NCBI RefSeq assembly: GCF_032854445.1 | Contig: NC_088305.1 | Span: 9,553,606 to 9,617,605 of the forward strand | DNA: 64,000 nucleotides | Direction: 5' to 3' | From: Liolophura sinensis | Taxonomy: Eukaryota; Mollusca; Polyplacophora; Chitonida; Chitonidae | Part shown: one piece after another, positions 25,401-35,766 of the stretch | How positions within the stretch are numbered: the stretch's first letter is position 1 | Layout of the letters: each line of letters starts with the position of its first letter | Notes under the pieces: generated by a model | Database searches by the model: none | The model's input: only the letters and a program-made list of their open reading frames with translations | What the model was told of the DNA's origin: nothing | Made by a program: the position numbers and the translations under genes

Positions 25401-27614
25401 AATGGATGGTGGCTTCCATGGGAACGAAGGGTATTCATTACTCGATAGCGTGAGAGGCCAGTCTCAGTCGACAAACCCCGTACTCGACGGGTGGGTAACT
25501 CTAGGACCCTCCGCCTCCCCCTAGAACAGTAACTAGACTTGGAAGTGCGGGCTTCTATAACTGTAACATAGAGCATGCAATTAGTTCTTGGTGTAAAATC
25601 CATCGAGCCACGACAGCTGTGAAGTTAAGAACCCTATTGTGTCACTGGATTGTCAGAACTATTTACACAGTTGACCAGTTAAGCTGGTTTTGTGAGCAGC
25701 CGTCAGATTTCAGTCAAAACGCAGCACCTTTTCACCACAAGCTGTCATGTCCATTTTGAAGCAAGCGTTTCCTATCTCTTTGGCCTGCTTTTGTTGCTAA
25801 ATCCGCGGTGTGGGAGTTTCAGCACAGACCGGTAATTACTCTATTGAGCGGTTTTGCTTCTCCCATACGGTCACGCATCGCTGATCCTCGCTATACTGCA
25901 GTCAATCACGGGCAAAGACCTGTCGATGACCACTTCAATTCACAGCCCGATTAGCCTGTCCATAAAAACCGTCAACGACCGATGGTTTTCGACATCCGAT
26001 CGAGCAAGCCTGTCCAGCATGGGGTGCTTTTTTTACAATCCAGTGATGAATTGATCCTACGAGCCCAATCATGGTATTTGGCTGGACTGCGTCTGGAGTC
26101 AGCTTGTGGTCTCTGCTTTCACTGACTATGTTAAAATGTGCCTTCAGTGCAAAGCTTCCATATTTCCACAGGAACTACTTCATTATCTACCAAAGATGCA
26201 CATGTTCTAGAAACGAGACGCTTGCATATTGCAATCACTCACATCTAAAAACGATTTACAGTTATTTATGTATTTACCATTCTTGGCCACAACGTCAGTA
26301 GCCAAGCCAACAAAAATCTATAAACTGGGATTGATTTAAACATTAAACATTATGCTCTAAATAGCCTGTGAATAATAATAAACGATGGCAGTAAGATTTA
26401 TGCCTCGAAGAATCCGAAGAAAACAACCTCACTTAGCCAGATAGCTCATTTATGACAAGTCTTCTATCAGCATGGTGTGTGCATTTGTATGCCATATGTC
26501 ACAAACTTACTTGCTTGAGGTCGGTGGTCCCGTTTTTCGTCACCAAATAAAACTGGTTGCGTTCATTTACGTAAAAAAATTGCTTAGTGTGGCGTAAAGC
26601 AACAATTAAAAAATTAGAGATAAATAAGTCAAAGCAAAGTTAGCTGGATTTGCGCACACGCCTTTTTGTGTCTTAGAATCGACTGGCTTTCGCATGGAAG
26701 CCAGGCGCTTTAAGAAAATATGCCAGTAAACCGCGGGCAGGTATTTCTGCTAAGAGATCTAGGCTTTCATAGCGTTTTCCCATCTCTATGTTGTTCACGC
26801 CTATAAATTCTTTTTGATGGCAAAATTGAAGATTTCTTTTCATGCCAAAGGAAGTTTTAACACCTTGAGAAAGGTGTACGCGCAGTGATAATTCCTACTG
26901 GAATAACAGCCTATTACATATTTAAATACAGATGACATTGGTTTAGTTCAGCTAAAATGGCTTAAAGTTCTTTAAATTTAAACTAGCAAATGCTATAAAT
27001 ACCCCTAACAACGTCATATGGTATCAGGGCTTTCATGGACCAGTAGTAACGGAAAAAAAACATTCTACCAAACAACAACAAAATAACGATGCATCGTAAT
27101 GATCATGAAAAGAAATAAAACCTTTTTAGTGTTGTGTCCAATCACATTTTTTGTGGGATTGGTTATGTCCAAAACCAGCTGCACTGAATGCTGAGTTTAG
27201 GTTAGAATTGCTGCTCAGACTTCCCCACCTAAGGCTCACCGATTCTGAGAAGAGTTCTGCTGTTCATCTCCCGCTGTATGTGACAAAAAATCTACAGACA
27301 GCAAACTTGGGAAGAGTAATTCAATAGCCTTAGTCAAATTTTAGAAGCACACTTATAGAATGCCTAGTTGAAGTGAAAATGTTGATTAAAACTATTTCTT
27401 GGAGGTTGACATACCATCATATTTCGTAGATACGATTCTTGACAAAATGCATGAGTACTAAGCGTGCTGTGTTCAAACGATCTATTTAAAGTTAAGAAAA
27501 GACTTTTCAGAATTGTGTCGAGAAAAAAGTTTCTTTGTAACATTGGTTACACGATATTCGCGCATGCGCAAGAAGATTCAGAATCCCCACCTGTGCTGCG
27601 AGAAACCAGGGTTC
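22414..27614. other. No recognisable gene; short (TA)n at 24025-24042 only
   Basis: The longest frames are under 90 codons and match nothing I know. This stretch and 21293-22145 appear to be non-coding, mostly unique DNA. Confidence 0.55.
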
Positions 27615-27725
27615 GATTTTCCACCGGAATGGTGGTGAGCGTGCTAGCGCAGCACAATGACCCGCCGTCGTATCATACTGTGCCCGCCGAAATATTTTTG
27701 AGTATAACGCAAAAAACTGAGACAA
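27615..27725 (+). mobile_element. SINE-A fragment with internal deletion
   Basis: The head piece gtggtgagcgtgctagcgca joins cacaatgacccgccgtcgta directly to a diverged tail (gagtataacgcaaaaa), skipping the middle of the element. Confidence 0.5.
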
Positions 27726-27797
27726 CGTAAAACAACGTATAACAATGAGATAAATTATATTAAAATTATATCAAATTATATAAATAAATTAAATATC

Positions 27798-27912
<115 letters not shown>

Positions 27913-28228
27913 TTGTCTTACCGTATTTAACAATTTTTCCGTCATACAACTACGAGGAGTCATGTGATGTGTGCACATATACTGCGTCTTGTTGCTTGGC
28001 GAGTCTACAAGAAGACAATGAAGTATTATGCGGAAGACAACCACACATGACACTCCACCCAGTCACATTACATGGACGCTGGATCAAACAGTTCTGCAGT
28101 AACCTCTCAGTGCTGAGCACAAAGCAAGGCAGTAACAAGAACCGTTTGAAAGTCTTCAGTATGACCTGACCCGGGTTTAATCTCAGATCTGCCGACTTCG
28201 AGGAGGACGTGTAACCATTAGGTTCCGT
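27913..28228 (-). mobile_element. SINE-C copy, full length, 3' end facing a (TA)n tract
   Basis: The reverse complement runs from gacggaacctaatggttaca through agattaaacccgggtcaggt to ggaaaaattgttaaatacgg. The long (TA)n tract at 27802-27910 abuts its 3' end. Confidence 0.82.
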
Positions 28229-29451
28229 CTTCAGCTTCTAAGACATCTCATGTCTGTATGTTTAGAACGACGATATGATTGTGTAGCAGGGTCCCGATTA
28301 ATACAACCCCACCCATCCGGTTAGTGATGACTGTACCCACAGTAACCTTGTAAACTGCACAAATCTAAGTGTCACATCCAACAATTCGTGTATTAAACGG
28401 AGACCATGAATTGGCGTTCCAAGTCGATGATTCCATGACCCAATCTTAAGATCCGAAACATTTATCAAAGGAATATGCAATAAATACTTGCAATAAAAAC
28501 AGCAGATAAAGCAAAAAATACTTAAGAGCGAAGCAGCCATCAGTTTTCATCGATGTGATAAAAATGTTGAAGATAATATTCTAGGCATGAGATCTATGGC
28601 AATATAATTTCAAAATCGTGAATAATTTCAAGATCGAATGATGATACGAGTACCTCAGTCGCGATTTAAAAAGACAATGTCGATGTAATAAACATGGGCA
28701 GTTGTACATTAGCTAGAGCCCCCACTGTACATTAGCTAGAGCGAAATTGGATACAGTTATGACTCAAATAAGCAGGAGTCTTGAATGTTCCGTTAATATT
28801 GCCAGTAAAATTGTTTGTTCTTGTTTCAGTGCAGGATTTAGGAAAGCTAAAGCGAAGGTTTGGAGTCTCCTTGGACACGCTAGCTTTGAGGTCATTTACA
28901 ATTGACGTAGCTTGACAGTATCACGTTTTACACAGGCGCACAGTGATATTCGCAAGGGAATGTCACTGATTACGTTGGGTGCGTCCCTCATGCACGGGTT
29001 GATCGGCCAGCAGATGAGTTTCCGGACTACTTACAATGCCACTAAACCTTAAACTCTATTACACATAATACACTGATGGTCGTCTTGTATTCGGGATGTC
29101 AATGAGCATATATGGGGATAAACTGTGTAGAGTGGTACATTTATGATTGTATACGAAAAACACAAGACAGAACAGTCGTTTCATGCATTTATTGATTGCG
29201 TGCACTTATTTATTGATTTATTGGGCCGTTCGCGCCACACTCAGTTATTTTTTAATTTTATGGTGACGCGCAACTCTATTGTTTTATGAAGCCACCAAAT
29301 TCTCCAAATTCACGGCAGTCTCCCCTCTTGACATATTATCCTACGAAACAACCTTAATTTTGTTGGTCATACTTTATCTCTTCCAGATCCGACTAAGGCA
29401 TATCAAAGCAAATTTCTTCACTGAACATTCTGTGTTTTGTATTTTTTTTAG
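28229..29451. other. Upstream flank of receptor exon 1, no exon recognised
   Basis: It ends in the pyrimidine-rich acceptor of exon 1, so it is intronic if an upstream exon exists. A small direct repeat, tgtacattagctagagc, lies at about 28706 and 28730. No promoter elements could be assigned. Confidence 0.5.
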
Positions 29452-29551
29452 ACGACGGCCACCATGAGCAGGGAAGAGCAGACCAACCGCTTGCTGAACG
29501 CACAATTTGAGTGTCACAAGCAACTTATATCCGTTCCTTATCCCAGGCGCG
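29452..29551 (+). CDS. Receptor exon 1 of the window: N-terminal ectodomain helix
   Basis: A pyrimidine-rich acceptor (…tgtattttttttag) ends at 29451 and a GTAAGT donor starts at 29552. The exon reads in phase 0 from acgacggccacc into an ATG at 29464 and ends in phase 1. From that Met it encodes MSREEQTNRLLNAQFECHKQ and then LISVPYPRR. In PTH receptors the ectodomain helix begins with a similar Met-x-Lys-Glu-Glu-Gln stretch and supplies the first conserved cysteine, here Cys17 counting from the Met. The context gccaccATGa is a good initiation context, but no signal peptide follows. I infer that the true start is in an upstream exon and this Met is internal, as in vertebrate PTH receptors. Translation starting here would give a receptor without a signal peptide. 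Confidence 0.82.
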
Positions 29552-30416
29552 GTAAGTTACTGACCTGTACCATGACTAACCTGTTTTATTAAGGCCCTGT
29601 GTCCAAGAGGAGATACCAAAAAGCGATCTTTTACAGAAATTTAACACAGACATTTTACCGCCCAAGAACTTCAGAAAGCGAAAGCGACAATACAAATATA
29701 TCTATTTAAGTAGCGTGTTCAATATTGTCAACTCAAAGTACGTTTTTTAATATTATTTTTTTTAATCGATCACCGTTGCTTTATTCCCAGCGCTTGGGTG
29801 TCGTTTTAACTGGATTTTATTTAAGACTAGCCCAAAATTTTTGCTGGCAATGTAAAAGTTTTGCTGTTGATTGCCTTATTTGATTAAGACGCTCGGTTTA
29901 ACGAGGTGAAAAAATAGCAGCTGTTTATGTATTACATGTTTCCAGCCTGTCTTAATTTGATAAATCAGTGTTACTTCTCATATAAAGATGCTTGGCCAGC
30001 AAACGTTGTTTACACTGCAGATGAAAGGGGCATGTGTGAAAGTAGTTGAAATGTCACTTTCGGAAATATTTATTACATATAACACATGTAACACGAAAAC
30101 AAAATATTGTTTACTGCACCCTTGTTTGTATCCACACGTATATCTTTATATTTTATCAATCCCTAATTTCGAAATGCGACAGACATTGGTTATGTTACAA
30201 CCATTTAAGGGGAACATTTTAAGAAATTGTGTCATATTTGACAAATGAAAATCTCGTGCTTATGCCAATCGATTTTCCTGCTAACGCGCTGTGTGTAAGA
30301 CAAAACAAAATGGCATTGGCTAGAGTCCATGTAAAGTACAGTCAGCACAGCCTAATAGCTTACTAATAGTTAACGAGAAGAATATGCGCTTAATGGGTGC
30401 AACCTGAAAGTTAACC

Positions 30417-30692
30417 GAGCCCCCATGGCCTTGTGGTTTGCGTGGTAGGGCAGCACAATGAGATATGAGGTCACAGGAGCCTCTCACTAATATACGTTGA
30501 CTATAAGTTCAAGTACAGCTCAAGCTGACCTCCTCTCCGGTCGTACGTGGGAAGACTTGCCACCAACCTATGGGTTGTTGTGGATTTCTTCCGGGCTCTA
30601 CCCGGTTTCACGTACCATTATGCTGGCTGCAGTTGAATAAGTGGGATATTTTTGAGTACGCCGTAAAACGACAATAAAAAAGTAACAAATAC
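30417..30692 (+). mobile_element. SINE-A copy, near full length
   Basis: The head (gcccccatggccttgtggtt), body (tcctctccggtcgtacgtgg) and tail (gagtacgccgtaaaacgaca) are all present in receptor intron 1. A target duplication is uncertain (aagttaac against aagtaaca). Confidence 0.78.
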
Positions 30693-30992
30693 TGCACATG
30701 TGGTTGTTGTCATATAACCATTGTGTAATCTCCAAACTGCAGTCAGCCGCATTGTCACGAGATTATCTTGCAACCTTAGAAGGATGCGGTAGCTGGCCCT
30801 TTCATCTTTACTTCACAAAGGAAAGAACTGTTACTTTTCTGCCATGAATACCTCAAAGGTTTCCGCGACCATAAATATATAAGACAACAACATCAAACGT
30901 CCAACAAGTGACTCGGCAGTGGTTTTAATAGAGCTTTCCTGAGGCATTGGGTAACAACTGTACTTCGCGAAAAACATGCACGTTGATTGAAG

Positions 30993-33900
30993 AATAAATG
31001 AATGAATGATTGTGGCTTAACGCCACATGGGCAATATTTTCAGCCATATCATGGCGAGAACAAGGTGAAAATACGAGCTGGTTGCGGTTTTCGATATAGT
31101 AGGGACAACATCAAAAAGAAAACAAAAAAATACCGACATCAAATAAGAAAAAAACCAAAACAGTTAAAACTGTGATTATACAATATTTATTTACATTTTA
31201 TGATATAGGCCAATGGCCCTCAAATATGTTATGACAGCATTGCCAGAGATGCTGTCAAACAAATCGTATATAGAGTTGACTGTGTAGAATCTTTGCCGAA
31301 TATGGGCAAATTCTATACAGTCAACTAGGATACGTTTGATGCCGTATTTAATATCACATCCAACACAGTCTGGGGCAGAGACCTCATCAAGAATAAGATT
31401 GTGAGTAAAACGAGAATGGCCAGCATGACACCTCGTTAAAACTACTCAATCTGTGCAAGACATACCGTGAGTATACAAGTTAAAGCCAGTGGCAGGGTGA
31501 ACACTATGCAAATTATTATGGGCCTGAAGGTCAGATTCACCTTGCCAAAGGTGACGAATACATTTAAGAATGTTCCATCAAAAATCAGTACACGGAATTT
31601 TAACTATTGATATGGATTTATTTAGGGCAGCGTTTGCCCACATGTCTACGACTCTGTTTCCATGGAGAGCAATATGACTCGGTATCCAACAGAATATAAT
31701 ACCTTTACCCCTTTTAAATTAGTTTTCTATGTAAGGCTACAATTTCAAGTATCAATGGATTTTCAAATTTATTCTGTTGTATTGTCAAACAGCAGGGGAG
31801 CGAGTCACTACATATCACTGCCTTCTGGGCACGCCCAGAAGAAACATATGATAAGGCCAGGAATACAGGCCAGGCCTCGACAGAGAAGATTGAAGTAGAA
31901 GATGGAAGACGGAGAGAAGAGTTTCGTTGTTCTAAGACAGCCACCGACGCAACTCTGTCTCCATGCTTTGACCCATCAGCATATATTAATTTATAATCCG
32001 CATAGTTGGCTTTAATTTCAGCAAAACCTCGCTGAATTATAAGAGGATTTGTATTGGATTTATTATGTTTGCGTAGATCAAATACTACTTTAGGTTGCGG
32101 AAGAAAAAAGCCAGGGAGGAAACTCCGGAAATGACCCTGGAGCTATATCCTCTAACTTGATGTTAGCTTCCACATTATGGTCCCGTATACGAGGGCCAAA
32201 CGGAGGGATCTTGTTAGAACATGTATCAAATTGATTTACATTCGATGGATTGAAAACACAGTCGTAGACAGGGTTTGTTGGATGAGCTTTAATCTTGGTA
32301 GCATGTTGAAGGCTGAGTTTAATACGTCATTTGTATAAAGAAGGCTCATTAGCTTCCACGTGATGAAACAGGATCCAACATTTTAATATACGACGTCCCT
32401 GCGGAGCCCAAAATGATGAACCCACAGTCCAATTTAGACCTCACCGGAGAACGATATAGATTTAATCAAACAGACAGGTCAGCACCCCAGTGGATGCTAG
32501 ACATGACCTTAATAATATCTGGAGACTTTCTACATTTAGCTTTACGCATTTTATATGAGTTATAAAAGATACACCTAAAAAACTTGTTTCTGCAACAATT
32601 TTAACCTGTTCACCACAAAAATTAAGCTCGGGGTCAGTTTATTGCAAAAATACATACCGACGGTTTAAGATGTTGAAAATCTATAACGATTTTCAGTTAC
32701 CTGTTTCTCCATCTTCTTGAGACAAAACTGCAGCTGACGCTCGATGTTATTTGTATTTTTAGCACGGTAGCATGTCAGGAAATCATCAACAAATAAAGAA
32801 CCCTCTGTACCAAATGTTACGGTTTTAGCCAAACTATTTATTTTTATGCTGAACAAAATAGGTGATAGAATGCTGCCCAGGGCTACACCCATTTCCTGGG
32901 TCAGAATGAGCGGACCCAACACGTAATGTAAAATGACGTGAGGGATAAAAATGCAGACATAAATACTGGGAAACGACCTTTAAGCCCCATATCTGACAGG
33001 TGTCCAACAGCTTATAATATACATTATCAGCACCACACCCAGTATTGTTTGCCCGTTTAATGCAGTTTTTAGTTCATCGATATTAAAAGGATGATTATAG
33101 TCGTCTAAGTATTAGAAGCCATAGACAGTTTAATTTTCTCCTTCTGACTTTAATTCGTTGAAATTCCGCAGTATACTTCTCAGAAGAAAAATTCTTAGAA
33201 ATTATCTCATCTAATTTATTAACTATATCAGATGGGCAAGTTAATATAATATCTCCATCTTTCAGATGTTGAACTTTCACTTTATTGTTTTTGCTCTTAA
33301 TTTCTGAAGCATATTCCAGACTTTATGCATGGGTATTTTTGACGTAATGCCTGAAGCGCAGTCCCCACAACAAGATCGTCTCTTGAACTTGAGTAATCGA
33401 CGAGTTTTGGCTCTAAAATTGCGAACCTGGTTTAAATCATTATCAGAAGGACAATGATTTAAACTGCCATCAGCCTTTTTACGGTCCTCTATGGCTTTAC
33501 AACAGTCATTATCATACCAGGGTTTACTTTTGGATTTTTGGATTTGTCGGGGTCATAGTTCTGTCGGCAGGCCGTGAAACAAGTTCATTAAATCTTAACA
33601 TAAGATCATCTGCTACCTTTAGAGCCTCTGAGGTAATATCAGCCTCACAGAACTTCTCAAAAGCTATCCAATCTACTTTATCAAACTTCCATCTAGCTAC
33701 ACTTTCTAAAGAATTAGAAGCGAGATGCTACAGGATAACAGGAAAATGGTCACTGCCGCAAAGATCCTCATGTACCATCCAAGAAAAAGTCGGGAGAAGT
33801 GATGGATCGGTGATAGTGAAATCGGTAGCAGAGTAAGTGCCATTACCCAGATGTAAATAGGTATTAGAACCATCACTGAAATAACACAGTTTCTCCTTAG

Positions 33901-34140
33901 TTAAAAAAAATCTTCTACTATCTTGCCATTTATATTTATGTTATTTCTGCCCGATAGGGGATTATGGGAATTAAAATTTCTGATCAATATAAACTGTTCT
34001 TTCAAATTATGCTACTGGAAAGTTGACAAAGATGTATTCGGAGGAATATATACCAAACACAATGTGATTGTTTCGGACAATGAAACACGAACAATCAGAG
34101 CCTGAAGCTCTGTTTGCAGAGCAACAGGGCTGTGAATAAT
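30993..34140 (-). mobile_element. Degenerate LINE (non-LTR retrotransposon; endonuclease, RT and RNase H remnants)
   Basis: Read on the minus strand, an endonuclease-like start near 34140-33930 (TITLCLVYIPPNTSLSTFQ, then NFNSHNPL) is followed by SDHFPVILQ around 33740. The linker KPWYDNDCCKAIEDRKKADG lies near 33480-33530. A reverse transcriptase piece at 32922-32665 has GSILSPILFSIKINSLAKT and a FVDDF box in place of the usual F/Y-x-D-D. An RNase H remnant at 32010-31714 has YADGSK and FSVEAWPVFLALSYVSSGRA. Frameshifts, stops and internal deletions between these blocks show it is dead. The 3' end is a (CATT)n-type tail at about 30993. The order EN-RT-RNase H suggests an I/Nimb- or Jockey-like group; the exact clade is not resolved. 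It lies in receptor intron 1, antisense to the gene. Confidence 0.85.
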
Positions 34141-34254
34141 TGTGTTACTTTGTTTATTAGGTTTAGTATCATCATTATAAACTTTAATTTCGGACTTATT
34201 TTAGCACGTTCGTTTTTGGTATCGTTATGTTCAGATTTATTAGTGTGTTCTGTA

Positions 34255-34440
34255 TTATTCACTGGCTTTGTTTGTTGTGCAAATCGTATTCGCTTGTACG
34301 ATTTTAATCCCAGTTCTTTTGTCATATTTCTCAAAGAAGTCCAAGATACTCCATAGCTCCTTGCAATCTGTCTCTGCGATTTGTGAGTGCCGGGATTGTC
34401 TTCCTGGGAACAAATTGCCACACACTGAAGATTTTCTTTC
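34255..34440 (-). pseudogene. Tc1/mariner-like transposase fragment (helix-turn-helix region)
   Basis: The minus-strand frame reads PGTHKSQRQIARSYGVSWTS, then LRNMTKELGLKSYKRIR. The H-K-S-Q-R-x-I-A-R-x-x-G-V-S…S-L-R-x-x-x-K-x-L-G-L-K-x-[YF]-K pattern is typical of the N-terminal DNA-binding domain of mariner/pogo/Tc1-type transposases. No catalytic DDE/D domain or terminal inverted repeats were found. It abuts the 5' side of the decayed LINE, so it is probably a truncated older insertion or was broken by the LINE. Confidence 0.6.
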
Positions 34441-34519
34441 CATGAAACAGTTTTGATCGTCCAATGCCTGACTTCCTTTCTAGAGAATCTGCCCTTTCTA
34501 TTTTTCTGATGACATTGTT

Positions 34520-34790
34520 TTTTTTTTTTTTTTTTTTTTTATTGTTGTTTTACGCCGTACTCAAGAATATTTCACTTATGCGACGGCGGCCAGCGTTATG
34601 GTGGATGGAAACAGGGCACAGCCCGGGGGAAACCCACGACCATCCCCAGGTTGCTGGCAGATCTTCACACGTACGGCCGGAGAGGAAGTCAGCATAAGCT
34701 GGTCTTGAACTCACAGCGACCGCATTGGTGAGAGGCTTCTGGGTCACTACGTTGCGCTAGCGCGCTAACCGACTGAGCCACGGAGGCCCC
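34520..34790 (-). mobile_element. SINE-A copy, full length and least diverged
   Basis: A perfect 14-bp target-site duplication, ctgatgacattgtt, lies at 34506-34519 and 34791-34804. The minus strand reads ggcctccgtggctcagtcgg, ttagcgcgctagcgcaacgt, gagttcaagaccagctt, and ends in gagtacggcgtaaaac plus an A-rich run (poly-T on this strand). It best represents the family's tRNA-like head with A and B boxes. It lies in receptor intron 1, antisense. Confidence 0.92.
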
Positions 34791-35655
34791 CTGATGACAT
34801 TGTTAGCGGAACTTTTATTCCAGTTTTTCACCGGTAATTCATTCATAATGTTTGCCCCTCTCCAACCCTTTTCAGTCAAACATGTTACGATTAATTCCTT
34901 GTCCGCCGCACAGAACACAATCTTGATTCAGCAAAACTTGTGCCTATCTGGCAGAAGGGCTTCTCTGACACTAGAGCCAGACAATTTTTCCAGACGACAC
35001 TTGATTGACGCACGTCACACATGTGCAATGCGCGCTCTGCTCATGACACTTGACAGGTGATGCAATGAGGGTCAACGGAACGTGCGTTTTTGAGGCTATG
35101 TTTTCATTTTAACCCTGTGTACAGACTACTCAAGCTATGACCTTGAAAACTGGTCAGTATATTAACAAAACTATGCAATTTGAATGTCTAAAGTTTGAAA
35201 GGGTTTGAGCAAAGGATACTAGAGCAGTGTAGCATCAACCTACGGCCCACTTTTCTATGCCCACCCGATATAGATTTCTACACAGAGATGCTTTATGGGA
35301 ATTTTTTTTACTTTTGACCATGCTAGTGTAAAAGAATGAGGACAAATAGAAGAAAACACACATAAAGAAAGTTTAAGTAGATAGAAGAGAGCTGTTTCAG
35401 ACCCTAAGAACACATATACATATACAAACACAATCATTTATCTATGCTGAATTTAAAGAGATGGGGGAGGGGGTGTTCGTAACAGAACCTCAGAATATTG
35501 CTCTAAATCTAAACAGATCCCAAAAAAAAACAAATATAAGCACAGGAGTCTGTGTATTTTGCTTTCTTATATTTTCATAGGGGGTTATGGTAAGAGATCA
35601 CTTCAAACTATTGTTTTTGACTATATTATACATGATTTTTCTTACATTTTCACAG

Positions 35656-35766
35656 GAGAGTATTGTAACAGGACCTGGGATAACATCATGTGTTGGATGG
35701 AGACTCCAGTAGGAACGGTTGCCAAGCAACATTGCCCTTCCTACGTGTCGGGTTTTGACACCACAG
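35656..35766 (+). CDS. Receptor exon 2: hormone-receptor domain, first half
   Basis: This exon is flanked by tttcttacattttcacag and a GTAAGC donor, is 111 nt long and is phase 1 at both ends. The codon split across the first junction is Gly. It encodes EYCNRTWDNIMCWMETPVGT and continues AKQHCPSYVSGFDTT. The C-N-R-T-W-D-x-x-x-C-W, TPVGT and C-P-x-Y-x-x-G-F-D motifs are the core of the class B hormone-receptor domain and supply cysteines 2, 3 and 4, the structural tryptophan and an N-glycosylation sequon (NRT). Exon 1 joins directly to it in phase, so there is no counterpart of the extra linker exon (E2) of vertebrate PTH1R. Intron 1 upstream (6104 bp) is packed with mobile elements. Confidence 0.92.

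Noticed and set aside
26071-26301. Hydrophobic N-terminus (MVFGWTASGVSLWSLLSL) as the missing signal-peptide exon
   Set aside because: No acceptable GT donor in phase 0 follows the hydrophobic run, and hydrophobic starts of this length arise by chance. It cannot be joined to exon 1 at 29452.
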